Origin: Zygnema cylindricum
Lineage: Eukaryota; Streptophyta; Zygnematophyceae; Zygnematales; Zygnemataceae
Length of the DNA: 17,069 nucleotides
NCBI GenBank assembly: GCA_037447655.1
Contig: JBBHKE010002912.1
Location: 1-17,069 of the forward strand
Reading direction: 5' to 3'
Every line of letters begins with the position of its first letter. The first letter of the stretch is position 1. A program made the position numbers and the translations under genes. The notes under the pieces were generated by a model. That model made no database searches. It was not told where the DNA came from and worked only from the letters and a program-made list of their open reading frames with translations. Below are positions 1 through 9,200 of the stretch, in pieces.

Positions 1-1037
1 GTGTGATTATTAACATCGCTTCCTGGAGTTTGCTTGTGTGCACCTGGGTCAAAGGGCGAGCACAAAGTCTGTTGGTCTGATGCATAAGATAGAATGAAGC
101 ATGTACCATGGAACAGTTAGTGAGTAATATATTGTGTGTATGCAACAGGGTCCATTTTATATTACACAACAGACTGATAGTCAGACAGAAAAAATGAAAC
201 GCTCGCTTTGGAGGAGGAAACAACAACAGCGTGTAGCAATTTGGTTACAAAATGAAAAGAAGGGTTTTTTGGAAAAATGTGATGGTTAAACCATCTAATA
301 CAATGGGGAGAAAAAACTTAAAAGCGTTTTTATAGATTACAATAGTTGAATGAAGATAGGGTAAGTCTACGATAAGGCAAATTATGATGTACCTGCTTAA
401 CCATGTACTAACCAATTAACAAATTATTTTTCTAACTGTCAAGAAACCTACACCAGATGATTACTCGCTAGCCTATTGAGTTAAGGTTCACAAACGTGAA
501 GGTAGTGCGAAGGTTCTTGTCTTCTTTTGTTGCAAGCGTGACCAAAAAGAAAAGAAGAAAAATGTGAAAAGTAGGAACCTATAACGTATTTTTTTTTGGG
601 TTTTTTAGGGCTTTAAAATTTACTGGGTATGAATTGTTGTTTGATTTTGGGGTGGTTTAGATTATCAATAACATACCGCCCATCTTTATTAGGGTTAGTG
701 AATTATTTGCGTAACACCCTAATAGAACTGACTCCAATAAATTTATGCTTTGTCAGTGGTTCATTATGACCACATATTTCTAGATTTTGTAGCTCACTCA
801 AATTAGAGTGATCAACTCTAATAGCGATGGGCAGTGTGGTTTCAGTTCAATAGTTTATACTCCCTAGAACAGAAGTGTGATATTGCATGCCGTATTACAA
901 GGTCGAAATGAGTGAAATCGGTAGTGTTGTGTTCAGGGGACCCAATGCAACGCTCCGGGGACCTCGCGATAAATTTGGTGTGAGATGGGGATTCGTACGG
1001 GTTAAAAAAAGAAATAAAAAAGTACGGAGGAATAGCC
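1..1037. other. A+T-rich stretch, no gene recognised
   Basis: I see no convincing coding region, RNA gene or terminal-repeat pair here. Open frames are short, lack similarity to anything I recognise and occur on both strands. The sequence is A+T-rich with scattered homopolymers. It is probably intergenic DNA or old decayed repeat. Confidence 0.5.
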
Positions 1038-1045
1038 CCATGGGG

Positions 1046-1506
1046 CAGAGGTCGCAAAAGTCAAAATTTTAGATACCCGAAACCGACAATTTTTTTTTTC
1101 CAAAATGTGAACAGCCAATACCCGACCGGGTTATGTCACGCTCCTAAATTGTTAACCGTTACCCGATACGCGTTTACGAAAATAAAAGTTAACCGAAACT
1201 CGATTTCTTGCGACTACCCGTACCCGCCCGTACCCGAATATATACAAAATTAATGGTACATCTCCCTTACGATACCAAGAGTAGAAAATACAATAATGTT
1301 GGATAGTATTGACAATACAAAACCTTCAATTTTTTTCGTTTTTTGCTTACCCGACCGTACCCGTTTTTTTTTTTTTTTTGTGAATCACCCGCCCAAATCC
1401 GACCGCCCCCCACAATTTGGCACCCGAATCCGTTCCGGATCCGACGCGGGCGGTCGGGTAACGGTCGGATACGGATACGGATTCGGTTACTCGATTGCGA
1501 CCTTTG
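1046..1506 (-). mobile_element. Element A: non-autonomous hAT-type transposon (461 bp)
   Basis: The element begins CAGAGGTCGCAA and ends TTGCGACCTTTG, a 12-bp terminal inverted repeat with one mismatch. The flanking octamers are CCATGGGG (1038-1045) and CCGAGGGG (1507-1514), which match at 6 of 8 and look like an aged 8-bp target duplication, the hallmark of hAT elements. Along its length it is the reverse complement of element B: both carry arrays of CGGGTA/TACCCG, T-runs and the block near GATACCAAGAG. It has no coding capacity; open frames through it are artefacts of the repeated motif. Strand is given relative to element D, whose transposase reads on +. Seen: ends, near-duplication and similarity to B. 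Inferred: mobilised in trans by a related transposase. Confidence 0.85.
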
Positions 1507-1683
1507 CCGAGGGGGCAAGCTTTATTTTTGACAAACCAGCGTATGGAGGTGCCGCAATGATTGTCGACCCGATAACTCATTGCGATACATCGTAATTGTA
1601 ATTCGATATTATCCTTCTCAAAATACCGGGCCGATATATGGATTATCGATAGGTCAAAAAAAGGTACATCGGTAGGCCAAAGG

Positions 1684-2178
1684 CAGAGGTCGCAATCGGG
1701 TACCCGAATCCGTACCCGACCGTTAGATTCAGATACCCGCGTCGGATCGCCAGCGTCACGTCGGATCTGCCCGCATCGGATCCGGAACGGATTCGGGTAC
1801 CAAATTTTGGGGGCCGGTCGGATTCGGGCGGGTGATTCACAAAAAAAATAAAAAAAATCAGGTACGGTCGGGTAAGCAAAAAACGAAAAAAAAAAATGAA
1901 GGTTTTGTACTGTCCATACAATCGAACATTTCTTCTCTTGGTATCGTGGAAGGTATGAGGGAGATGTACCATTAATTTTGTACATATTCGGGTAAGGGCG
2001 GGTATGGGTAGTCGTGAGAAATCGAGTTTCGGTTAACTTTAATTTTCGTAAACGTGAATCGGGTAACGGTTAACAATTTAGGAGTGTGATGTAACCCGGT
2101 CAGGTATCGGGTGTTCAGATTTGAAAATAAAAAATTGTCGGCTTCGGGTATCTAAAATTTTGACTTTTGCGACCTCTA
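1684..2178 (+). mobile_element. Element B: non-autonomous hAT-type transposon (495 bp), inserted in the end of element C
   Basis: The left end is CAGAGGTCGCAA and the right end TTGCGACCTCTA, complementary except for the last base. It is flanked by a perfect 8-bp duplication GCCAAAGG (1676-1683 and 2179-2186). The right copy runs straight into the terminal repeat of element C (CAAAGGTCGCAA from 2181), so B landed on the first bases of C. Inside are repeated CGGGTA motifs at both ends and a junction near 1955-1975. There the left arm, matching D up to about 3060, meets sequence matching D from about 4658 and again from about 5922. B is therefore a D-like element that lost the transposase core. 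It has no coding capacity. Confidence 0.92.
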
Positions 2179-2180
2179 GC

Positions 2181-2600
2181 CAAAGGTCGCAATCGGGTTC
2201 CCGAATCTGTACCCAATCTGTACCTGACCGGCCGCGTCGGATCCGAAACGGATTCGGGTGCCAAAATTTGGGGGCTGGCCGGATTCAACCGGGTGAATAA
2301 AAAAAAAAAAAAAAACAAATTGGGGTACGCTGGGTAAGCAAAAAACGAAAAAAATTGAAGGTTTCGTAGGTACGCTCCACTACAGTATTGTACTGTACAA
2401 TTACAGTTCTGTAGTGTCCATTGTATTGTGGAAGGTATAAGGGAGATGTACCACAAATTTTGTACTTATTCGGGTATGGGCGGGTACGGGTAGTCGTGAG
2501 AAATCGAGCTTCGGTTAACTTTTCTTTTCGTAAACGTGTATCGGGTACTGGGTAACAATTTAGGAGTGTGCAATAACCCGGCCGGATTTTTGGTGTAGGC
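2181..2600 (+). mobile_element. Element C: hAT-type derivative, split by B and lacking its right end
   Basis: It starts CAAAGGTCGCAA and follows B closely for about 400 bases: CGGGTT/CCCG motifs, the GGATCC-GAAACGG block, the A-run, a block near GGGAGATGTACCAC, and TAACCCGGCCGG near 2575. Similarity stops near 2600, and no TTGCGACCTCTG-like right end follows, so the right terminus is deleted or replaced. Its first six bases also survive on the far side of B (1678-1683), as expected if B inserted there. It cannot be mobile now. The right boundary is approximate. Confidence 0.75.
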
Positions 2601-3267
2601 GTATTGAGAAAATTCAAAAAGTTCATACGCGCTATTCTTATGGCAGGGGTCAAGATACACTCAAATGTCTAGTTGTGTACAGACCTTCACTTTAATTTAC
2701 GATCTCAACACTATTACTTTCAGGTTTATTGACGTCATCGGTCGTCCTATAGTGATATCGGAACATTTAATGGTGACGTCAATCTTGACACAGGTTCCCG
2801 ATATCATCTTCGGCGTACACATTAGAGGTCTCAAACGGTCAACCGAAACCGTGACCGACCGTTAACCGACCGCCCGCGCCGGATCCGGAACGGATTCGGT
2901 TGCCAAATTTTGGGGGCCGGGCGGTTGTGGGTGGTTGATTCATCAGGAAAAAAAAAATCGGTTACGGTCAGTTAACCAAAAAACCAAAAAAAAATGAAAA
3001 TTTTGTACTGTCCATACAATCCAACATTATTCTACTTTGTACTCTTTGGTATCTTGGAAGTACGTGACATCATGATTAGCGTCGCAAATCTGACACGGTA
3101 GTAACACAATTCATTTCGCAAATCTTAGGGAACGCGACAAATCGTAATTATTGGCTTATTCATACGTCGTACGTTATTGCAAAGTGCTAATTATGCATTT
3201 TATACCGTGTTTCCACAAATATATCATATCATTATATCTATAATATATATTTATTATTGAATATTAT

Positions 3268-4056
3268 ATTATACGATTTTTGGAAAGGTTTCAAGAAGCG
3301 ACCCTAAAGTTGGAAAAATTCAAAGAAGCGGCTTTACATTTGGTTTTGTTTGAACTATCGTCTCTCCATAACCATTGTAAGATAAGAAAAACATCTTACA
3401 ATGACGGTGAAAAAGAATGCCCCGCCGATTCCCCAAACTTGCAAAAATTGAAAGAACTTTTTGTGAAATTTGCACTACCGAAGTGGGGCTTTCATGAGTA
3501 TCATATTGTCGCGACTCTCTTAGATCCCCGACAAAAACAAAAGCTTGAAATAATTGGGGTATCGAAAACCGAAATTGAAAGAGCAAGGGTCAAACTTCGA
3601 GAACTCGCAAACGACCTCGGTGATGACGTTGATTTCGGTAGTCCTCAACGTATAAAAAAAAACGAAAAGCATCGCAAAGTAAAAACGGTTTCCACATTTT
3701 TTTTGGTGAGAGCGATGACGAAAATGAGGTTCTAATTACCACCGACAAAAAAACGCTCGTTAACGACGAAATGAAACGTTATTTTGATTTAAAATCAACC
3801 AACGACAAAAGATTGAACTTTAACATACTTAAATGGTGGAAAAAAAAAATCAAATGTACGTGCGAAAGATGGAGGATTTCCTATTCTAGCCGGTGTTGCT
3901 AGATCTATTCTAGCTATTCCATCTTCTAGCTCCATCTCCGAATGCAATTTTTCGGATGCCGGGAACACGATAACAAAGAAGAGGACCTCACTAGCGACTT
4001 CAATTGTTAGTGATCTTTTGTGTGTTAGATCCAACGGAGATCTTTTAAATGCATAG
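3268..4056 (+). pseudogene. hAT transposase remnant (C-terminal part, frameshifted)
   Basis: Three reading-frame segments together resemble the C-terminal third of a hAT-superfamily transposase, the enzyme that cuts and rejoins elements with 8-bp target duplications. Segment one (to about 3700) has the motif IVATLLDPRQK, typical of the region before the dimerisation domain. Segment two (about 3700-3840) has an acidic stretch ending in ILKWWKK. Segment three (3853-4056) has the hAT C-terminal dimerisation signature: FPILAGVAR, ILAIPSSSS, SECNFSDAGN, then ITKKRTSL and a stop at 4054. The frame changes fall at a T-run near 3699-3706 and an A-run near 3841-3849, so both are slippage-prone sites. 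No BED zinc finger or N-terminal catalytic half is seen upstream, where the DNA is A+T-rich. It is non-functional as it stands. Superfamily is confident; finer family is not. Confidence 0.88.
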
Positions 4057-4665
4057 TTTTTTATTTTGTTTTGTTTTCTAATTATTGTTATCTTTTTAGT
4101 ATTAGTTATATTGTTTTTTTTTCCTTTGATTTTTTTTTTGTATTTCACAATTTTCTAGTGTTATTTTGCTTTTTTTTTTAAACCGGAATGCTTATTTTTA
4201 TCAAATTACCAAAGGGTCGTATGTATACCAAATTTATATTTATAGATTTTGTGTAGTTTTTAAGTTTGAGGTTGAGAATTTGTATAATAGAGTCGAAAAT
4301 AGAACGAGGTTGTTATTTGTTTATTTCTATATTTGATACTACAAAATAATTTTTGTTTTTTTTGCCTATCACAATGCGTTTTTTGCTACTTGATTTTCCA
4401 TGTGAAAAACTAAGATTTTTTTTTAAGCATACATAATAAAAACTTTACCTTTTTTGCATAATTTATAACATAGTATCGTAGTCGAAAGAAAAACCATCCA
4501 AAACATGTAGCGAAAATTTTAGATTTGCGAGAGAAAAAACATTAACATAAAAGTTTAAACATTAACATAAGAGTTTAAACATTAACATAAGAGTTTAAAC
4601 ATTAATATAAGAGTTACACGCAAAATTATAATGATTAAGACTAAGAGTTACACGCAAAGGGAGAT
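4057..4665. other. A+T-rich 3' portion of element D
   Basis: This is T-rich and A-rich sequence downstream of the transposase stop with no open frame of note. It probably represents the old 3' untranslated region of the transposase gene plus the internal flank of the element. It contains the 20-bp tandem repeat annotated separately. Near its end, the sequence around 4658-4669 matches the block found just after the deletion junction in elements A, B and C. Confidence 0.5.
4541..4615. repeat. 20-bp tandem repeat, 3.75 copies
   Basis: The unit ATTAACATAAGAGTTTAAAC repeats exactly every 20 bases from 4541, with one difference in the first copy and one in the partial fourth. The flanking text GAGTTACACGCAAA also occurs twice (about 4610 and 4644). 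It lies between the transposase stop and the right arm of element D, where tandem repeats are common in hAT elements. A role in transposase binding is only a possibility. Confidence 0.9.
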
Positions 4666-4870
4666 GTACACCTTGAATCGTTATTAGCGTATAGAAATTA
4701 TTAGTGTAAAGAAAAAATTAGCGTCATTCATTATAATTTAGTGCCAAGAGACGTGGCAGATTATGATCCACGTCCTTAAATAGTGTGAATTATAATATTC
4801 AAGGTATCAATGTCAACATTTTGGGGTGCAGATATAGCGTACATAAGGCTAATAACGATTCACAGTGTAC
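4666..4870. mobile_element. MITE H (about 205 bp) inside element D
   Basis: The ends form a 23-bp inverted repeat with two mismatches: 4666-4688 contains GAATCGTTATTAGC and 4848-4870 contains GCTAATAACGATTC. The inner 15 bases are perfect. The interior holds ACGTGGCAGATTATGATCC near 4750, matching the reverse complement of the interior of MITE I. No coding capacity is present. I could not find a clear target duplication, so the superfamily is left open. It lies within what was continuous element-D sequence, judging from B. Confidence 0.72.
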
Positions 4871-4873
4871 CAC

Positions 4874-5924
4874 TACATCGCTCATTGTTATTAGTAGTGT
4901 TGTGTATCGGTAAGGATTTGCCGATAACCGATATGGGCCTTTTTTCGGGGACCCGATAATCGATATATTGGTACGATATATCGCTATCGGTCTTATCGCC
5001 GATAAGTAGCCAATAATATCGGCTACATATCGGCGATAATGCCGATAACGATAACTGTACGCACCGTACAGATAAATGTAAGGCATGTACACTCATCTGT
5101 ACGTCTTATTCCCCCGACGCGTCCTACTCACAACCCCTGCGGTACCTACCAATCAGATCATTTGTACAAGCTGAAAGTACAGTAGCGGGCATAAGATATG
5201 TACGACTTTAGTACGGCTCCAGTTAAAACGATGTACCTTTTACATCCGACGCCGTGGCTTTGTCCCTTTCTTTTTTTGGGATCCACTGGAAACCTGCCAC
5301 GTGTCAATCTGCGACTTTTTTGGCAAAAGCCGCCTAAAAAGCCATTCCGAGATGCCGGCGCTCACGTTGACCGTCCGCTCGTATTTTCTCATTGAAAGTC
5401 GTCCGTTCGATTTTGGCGGCGCGCATAATGTTATTTTGCAACCGTTGTACTTTGTGTCCGCCGTCTTTTTACCGTTCCATGATAATCAGTTTATCGGTAC
5501 AATTCCGTACGTTCCCGTAAAATTTATGTCCAGTTAACCGCCCAAAAAGTACTACAAAGTGCAACGTATTTTTTTCGTCAAATTCCGTACATTTCCCGTA
5601 AAAAACTGTACATTTTTCGTAAATTTACCGTTCAGTTTACCGGACAGAAAGCACTCCGGACAGAAAGTACAGAAAGTACAAATATATCGGCACGGATGAC
5701 CGTTCGATAACCGATAACTATCGGTATCGGTGTTATCGCGATAAGTTTTTTACCGATACACAACACTAGTTATTAGTGTTAATAAGTCGCTACTATTTAT
5801 AGTCTTTACTATTTAAAGACGTGGATTACAACCTGCCACGTTTCCTTGTATTAAATAGTGTTTTTAATCATAATTTTTCATTAACAGTAATAGATGCTTA
5901 ACGCTAATAACAATGAGCGTTGTA
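4874..5924. mobile_element. MITE I, interrupted by element E
   Basis: CGCTCATTGTTATTAG (4879-4894) and its exact complement (5904-5919) are 16-bp terminal repeats. They extend to 21 bp with one mismatch out to 4874 and 5924. Element E and one 8-bp duplication separate the left terminus from the body (5777-5924). Without E the MITE is roughly 170 bp. Its interior, with GACGTGGATTACAACCTGCC near 5819, matches MITE H in inverted orientation, so H and I belong to one family. It is non-coding. The target duplication is not clear. Confidence 0.72.
4895..5768. mobile_element. Element E: second hAT-type family, non-autonomous (874 bp)
   Basis: TAGTGTTGTGTATCGGTAA (4895-4913) and its exact complement (5750-5768) form a 19-bp terminal inverted repeat. 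It is bordered by a perfect 8-bp duplication GTTATTAG (4887-4894, 5769-5776). Both subterminal zones are packed with CGATA/TATCG and CCGATAAC motifs in both orientations, and the right half has repeated CCGTA/GTAC and CGGACAGAAAG words. The 8-bp duplication and TAGNG-type terminus point to hAT. No transposase-like protein is visible. Open frames of 65-97 codons are low-complexity products of the repeated motifs on one strand and unrecognised on the other. A partial relative starts at 16844. Confidence 0.93.
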
Positions 5925-6137
5925 ATTTTGTACTTTTCGGTTACGGGCGGGTACGGTTAGTCGCGAGAAATCGAGTTTCGGTTAACTTTTTTTTTCGTAA
6001 ACGCCGATCGGTTAACGGTTAACAATTTTGGAGCGTGACATAACCCGGTCAGGCGTCGGTTACTCAGATTTTGAAAAAAAAAAAACGGTCGGATTCGGTT
6101 ATGTAAAATTTTGACTTTTGCGACCTCTGGTTCACAT

Positions 6138-6288
6138 TGTCGTGCTCCAGGAGTCCAGGTGAACTGTATATTATACGCACAATAACCGCACTTTCGTGCT
6201 ATGGTTTTAGTGCTAGCAGCCTAGCACCTCCAAAACTAGAATTCTTGAAGAAGCAAAGCAACGTCACAGTTCGCTTGAGAAAGCAAAA
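6138..6288 (+). promoter_or_regulatory. Truncated upstream region of TH1: TATA-like box and short uORF
   Basis: Only about 150 bases separate transposon D from the TH1 start codon. TATATTATA at 6167-6175 is a TATA-box candidate, which would place transcription starts near 6195-6210. A 7-codon upstream ORF, ATG at 6201 to TAG at 6224 (MVLVLAA), is either just inside or just outside such a transcript. The TH1 ATG context AAAAATGGCG, with A at -3 and G at +4, is favourable. I see no thiamin pyrophosphate riboswitch. The promoter assignment is inference from position and composition. Confidence 0.45.
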
Positions 6289-9200
6289 ATGGCGGACACT
6301 GTACTGTATGCCTCGTGGCAAGCAACTGTCACTACCTCCTTCACTCATACGGGTGTTTCGACACGGCTGAGTGGAAGTAGAATATGTTCAGGCATCCAAC
6401 ATTTTGGCTGGAGGGGGGACAGAGCCAGCATTGCAAGCAGAAATCCTGGATTCCGTTCTTTCTGTAGAAAGCATGTGTCAACCCGAGCATCTTTGAATTC
6501 AGGTACAAGTAATCATCCGTCGCCGGTTGTGCCACGTGTCCTTTCCGTGGCTGGATCAGATTCCGGTGGAGGTGCTGGCATCCAGGCAGACATGAAGGCA
6601 TGTGCCGCTATGGGAGTGTTCTGCACGACAGCTGTCACTGCGTTGACGGCTCAGAACACACAAGGCGTGCAGGGCGTGGAGGCCGTTTCTGCTTCCTTCG
6701 TGGAACGCCAGCTCCTGAGCGTTCTTGAAGATATTGGCACTGATGCTGTGAGTACCTGACAGAGTTCAGGAGAAGGAAGAAGGTTTTCCTCTATGACGTG
6801 AGGAGTTGTATGGTGGGGTTATCAATGAGGAGAATGTTTCTGTACTGTAGGAAATGTTAAGCGCAGGCAGTGCTAAGGAATCGTAAAGGTGCTGTAAGCA
6901 TTGAGGCCATTCTTCAGGTCGTTCAAATTGTAGACTATTTAGCATAAATGCATTTACACAATTTAACTTAAGTGAACTTGGATTTCGGGCAGTGATGAGT
7001 ACAACGGAACTGTACATAAGACAATTGAGGGAAAGGACAGAGAACTATGAAAACAGGGGTCCACCTTCATGGAAAAACTATTATAAGATATGTCAGGCAA
7101 CATTCTGTTCTAACCAAGAATATTGTAAAGAAAACTGGCTGGGACATGTGGAAGGCTGACTCAGTAAATGATTTCCTCACCGCAGATTAAGACGGGCATG
7201 CTGCCGAATTCAGAGATTATCCAGACCGTTGCATCACTGGTACGAAGGTTTTCACCTGGAGGTATGTTGCTAATCTTATAGTGAGTTTCTCTTTCTAATT
7301 GTAGAATTAGTGTCAAATCAAATCATGGGCCAAAACGCTGTTCTGACATAGCCTTTCCTGGAATGGTCTTCCAGCACTTGTTGTGGATCCTGTTCTTGTG
7401 GCAACAAGTGGCGCCCGTTTAGCTGACGTGGCAGTACTCCCCACGCTACGGTGAGAGATAATCCATGTGTTTGACCTTTTCAACTTTGCTAGGAGGATGG
7501 TTTAGGTGCTTGCCCTATCCTTTGTTAGAGTGTAATAAAAAAAAACATTTGTTGACATGAGTGTTCAAAATTCTGGAAGTTGGATAATGGATGTTAATGG
7601 ACATTGTCTTCGAGAGCATCGCAAAGCTGGTTTACGTTGCAAGGTTTCATACTTATAGACATTGCATTATATGAATGTGATGGCGCAGAACAAGTTTCAC
7701 CAGAAAGTGTTGCTGTGGGGGATTCATGTTCTTATGCAAAATTTTGTGTATTTACATTGAGCTTGTCTGAAGGGCATCGGCATATAGTGTCCTAGCATGC
7801 TCATTGGTGGGACCAGTTAACTTAACAAGGAGATTGAAAATGGTTGTCGAACTTATTCCAAAACCTCAGCAAATGAAAATGATTGTCGAACTTATTCCAA
7901 AATCTCAGCAAGTTTACCATCATTTCAGCTAACAAGTGCGCCTGAGGGACTAGACCTTTTTTTTTGTTGATGCAAAGCAATCAGTCACCTGAATGTAGAG
8001 TTTGAACAAGAAACCTGATTTGTTTGCGGTATGTCACTTGGAGTGTTTTGAATGCTGTCCTTATTGGTGGAAAACATCTTGACTACTGGATATAACCTCC
8101 GTATGTCCCAAGGTTTTATAATTTCTTTTGTATTATAGAGCAGTTGAAAAATATTGACAAGGTCAGAAGTATGAGCTGTTGCTTACAGAAATGGCAAGTA
8201 TTGCTGTTGCACATCCTTTGGGCCCAATCACTGGTTTTGGTGTATCAATTCAGCATCAGATTGCAGGACAATATGTGGACTGATAACCTGGAAATTGCGA
8301 GTGGAATTTTAGGAGCGAGCTTTTTCCTTTGGCGGATGTGGTTACTCCAAACCTTCCGGAGGCAGCTGCAATTCTTGGATGGGACGCGGACATGATTCGA
8401 AACAGGGAGGATATGAAACAGGCGGCGAAGCTCATTCATGCAATGGGGCCCAAGTGAGGTGCATGACGGACATGATTTGCAGAGAAAGTGAGAGAGGGAG
8501 TGCCGCCCTAAGTCTTGAAAAGAGCTGCAGAAGGAGAAGAAGTGAACCAGCTCTCATATTGTTGTTCTAGGCAAAGGGTATTGTGTGAGTACTTCATGGA
8601 TTGTGAATGCACTTATACCCTTGTGTTATGTTTCAGGACTGTGCTCATCAAAGGAGGACACCTGGCAGAGTCCGAAAATGCTGTTGATGTTCTGTATGAC
8701 GGTGAGACTGGAAACCGCGATCTAAACAAAGACAGGGAGACCTGAAGTCGATGATGTGATGTGGTACAATCAAATTCAGTTGACAAATCAGCAGGGAGTT
8801 CAATTTTGTTACAGTAGTTTGAATTGTTTTACATGCATTCAGTAGAACTGAATTTTATGTTCTCTATGTGGACAGGGCAGCAATGGCATGAGCTGGAATT
8901 TCCACGAATCCTCACGAAAAACACACATGGAACGGGTTGCACTCTGGCGTCAGCCATTGCGGCACAGCTGGCCAAGGGGAATAGCATCCTTCCGGCAGTG
9001 CAGGCAAATTCTAATCTGAAAGACTTGCTGATTTCTGCTTCTTCTTTTCGCTGATAATAACTGAAGAGAAGTTCCTTCGCAATAGCATTAGGTGCTGCCT
9101 GCTTCATAGCTGCATACACGTTTTTTTAATTTAGAACAGGTAGCCAGCAGTTTCGCCCAGGACTTTCAAGAGTCGGTATCATTCATGTCAAGCATAATAT

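Larger units (their letters stand above)
2823..6129 (+). mobile_element. Element D: hAT transposon with decayed transposase and nested insertions
   Basis: The left end is TAGAGGTCTCAA (2823-2834) and the right end TTGCGACCTCTG (6118-6129). The flanking octamers GTACACAT (2815-2822) and GTTCACAT (6130-6137) match at 7 of 8, so the two ends belong to one insertion. The left arm (2823 to about 3060) and the right arm (about 5922-6129) align with elements A, B and C. Between them lie a broken hAT transposase (3268-4056), an A+T-rich tail with a 20-bp tandem repeat, and three later insertions: MITE H, MITE I and hAT-type E. Without those, D would be about 2.1 kb. That is short for a complete hAT element and agrees with the missing N-terminal part of the transposase. 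It ends 159 bases before the TH1 start codon. Confidence 0.88.

Noticed and set aside
1266-1985. Open frames of 62-212 codons on both strands over elements A and B
   Set aside because: They are created by the repeated CCCGTA/CGGGTA words and T-runs, cross transposon boundaries, and are rich in Pro/Arg/Phe with no family resemblance.
2643-2794. Possible extra hAT element bounded by CAGGGGTCAAGA and TCTTGACACAGG
   Set aside because: The ends match at only 9 of 12 and the flanking octamers (TCTTATGG, TTCCCGAT) do not agree.
4541-4615. CRISPR-like array
   Set aside because: The 20-bp units are head-to-tail without spacers, inside a eukaryotic transposon; this is a plain tandem repeat.
4799-5096. 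Minus-strand Tyr/Arg-rich frames in element E
   Set aside because: They are low-complexity translations of CGATA/TATCG repeats and extend across the E boundary into MITE I and MITE H.
6766-7017. Minus-strand 83-codon frame opposite TH1 intron 1
   Set aside because: It lies wholly in an intron, has no recognisable motif and no splice or start support.
8144-8395. 83-codon plus-strand frame overlapping TH1 exon 4
   Set aside because: In the exon it reads the wrong frame; the frame giving [12 protein letters not shown] is the conserved ThiD one, so this is a shadow.
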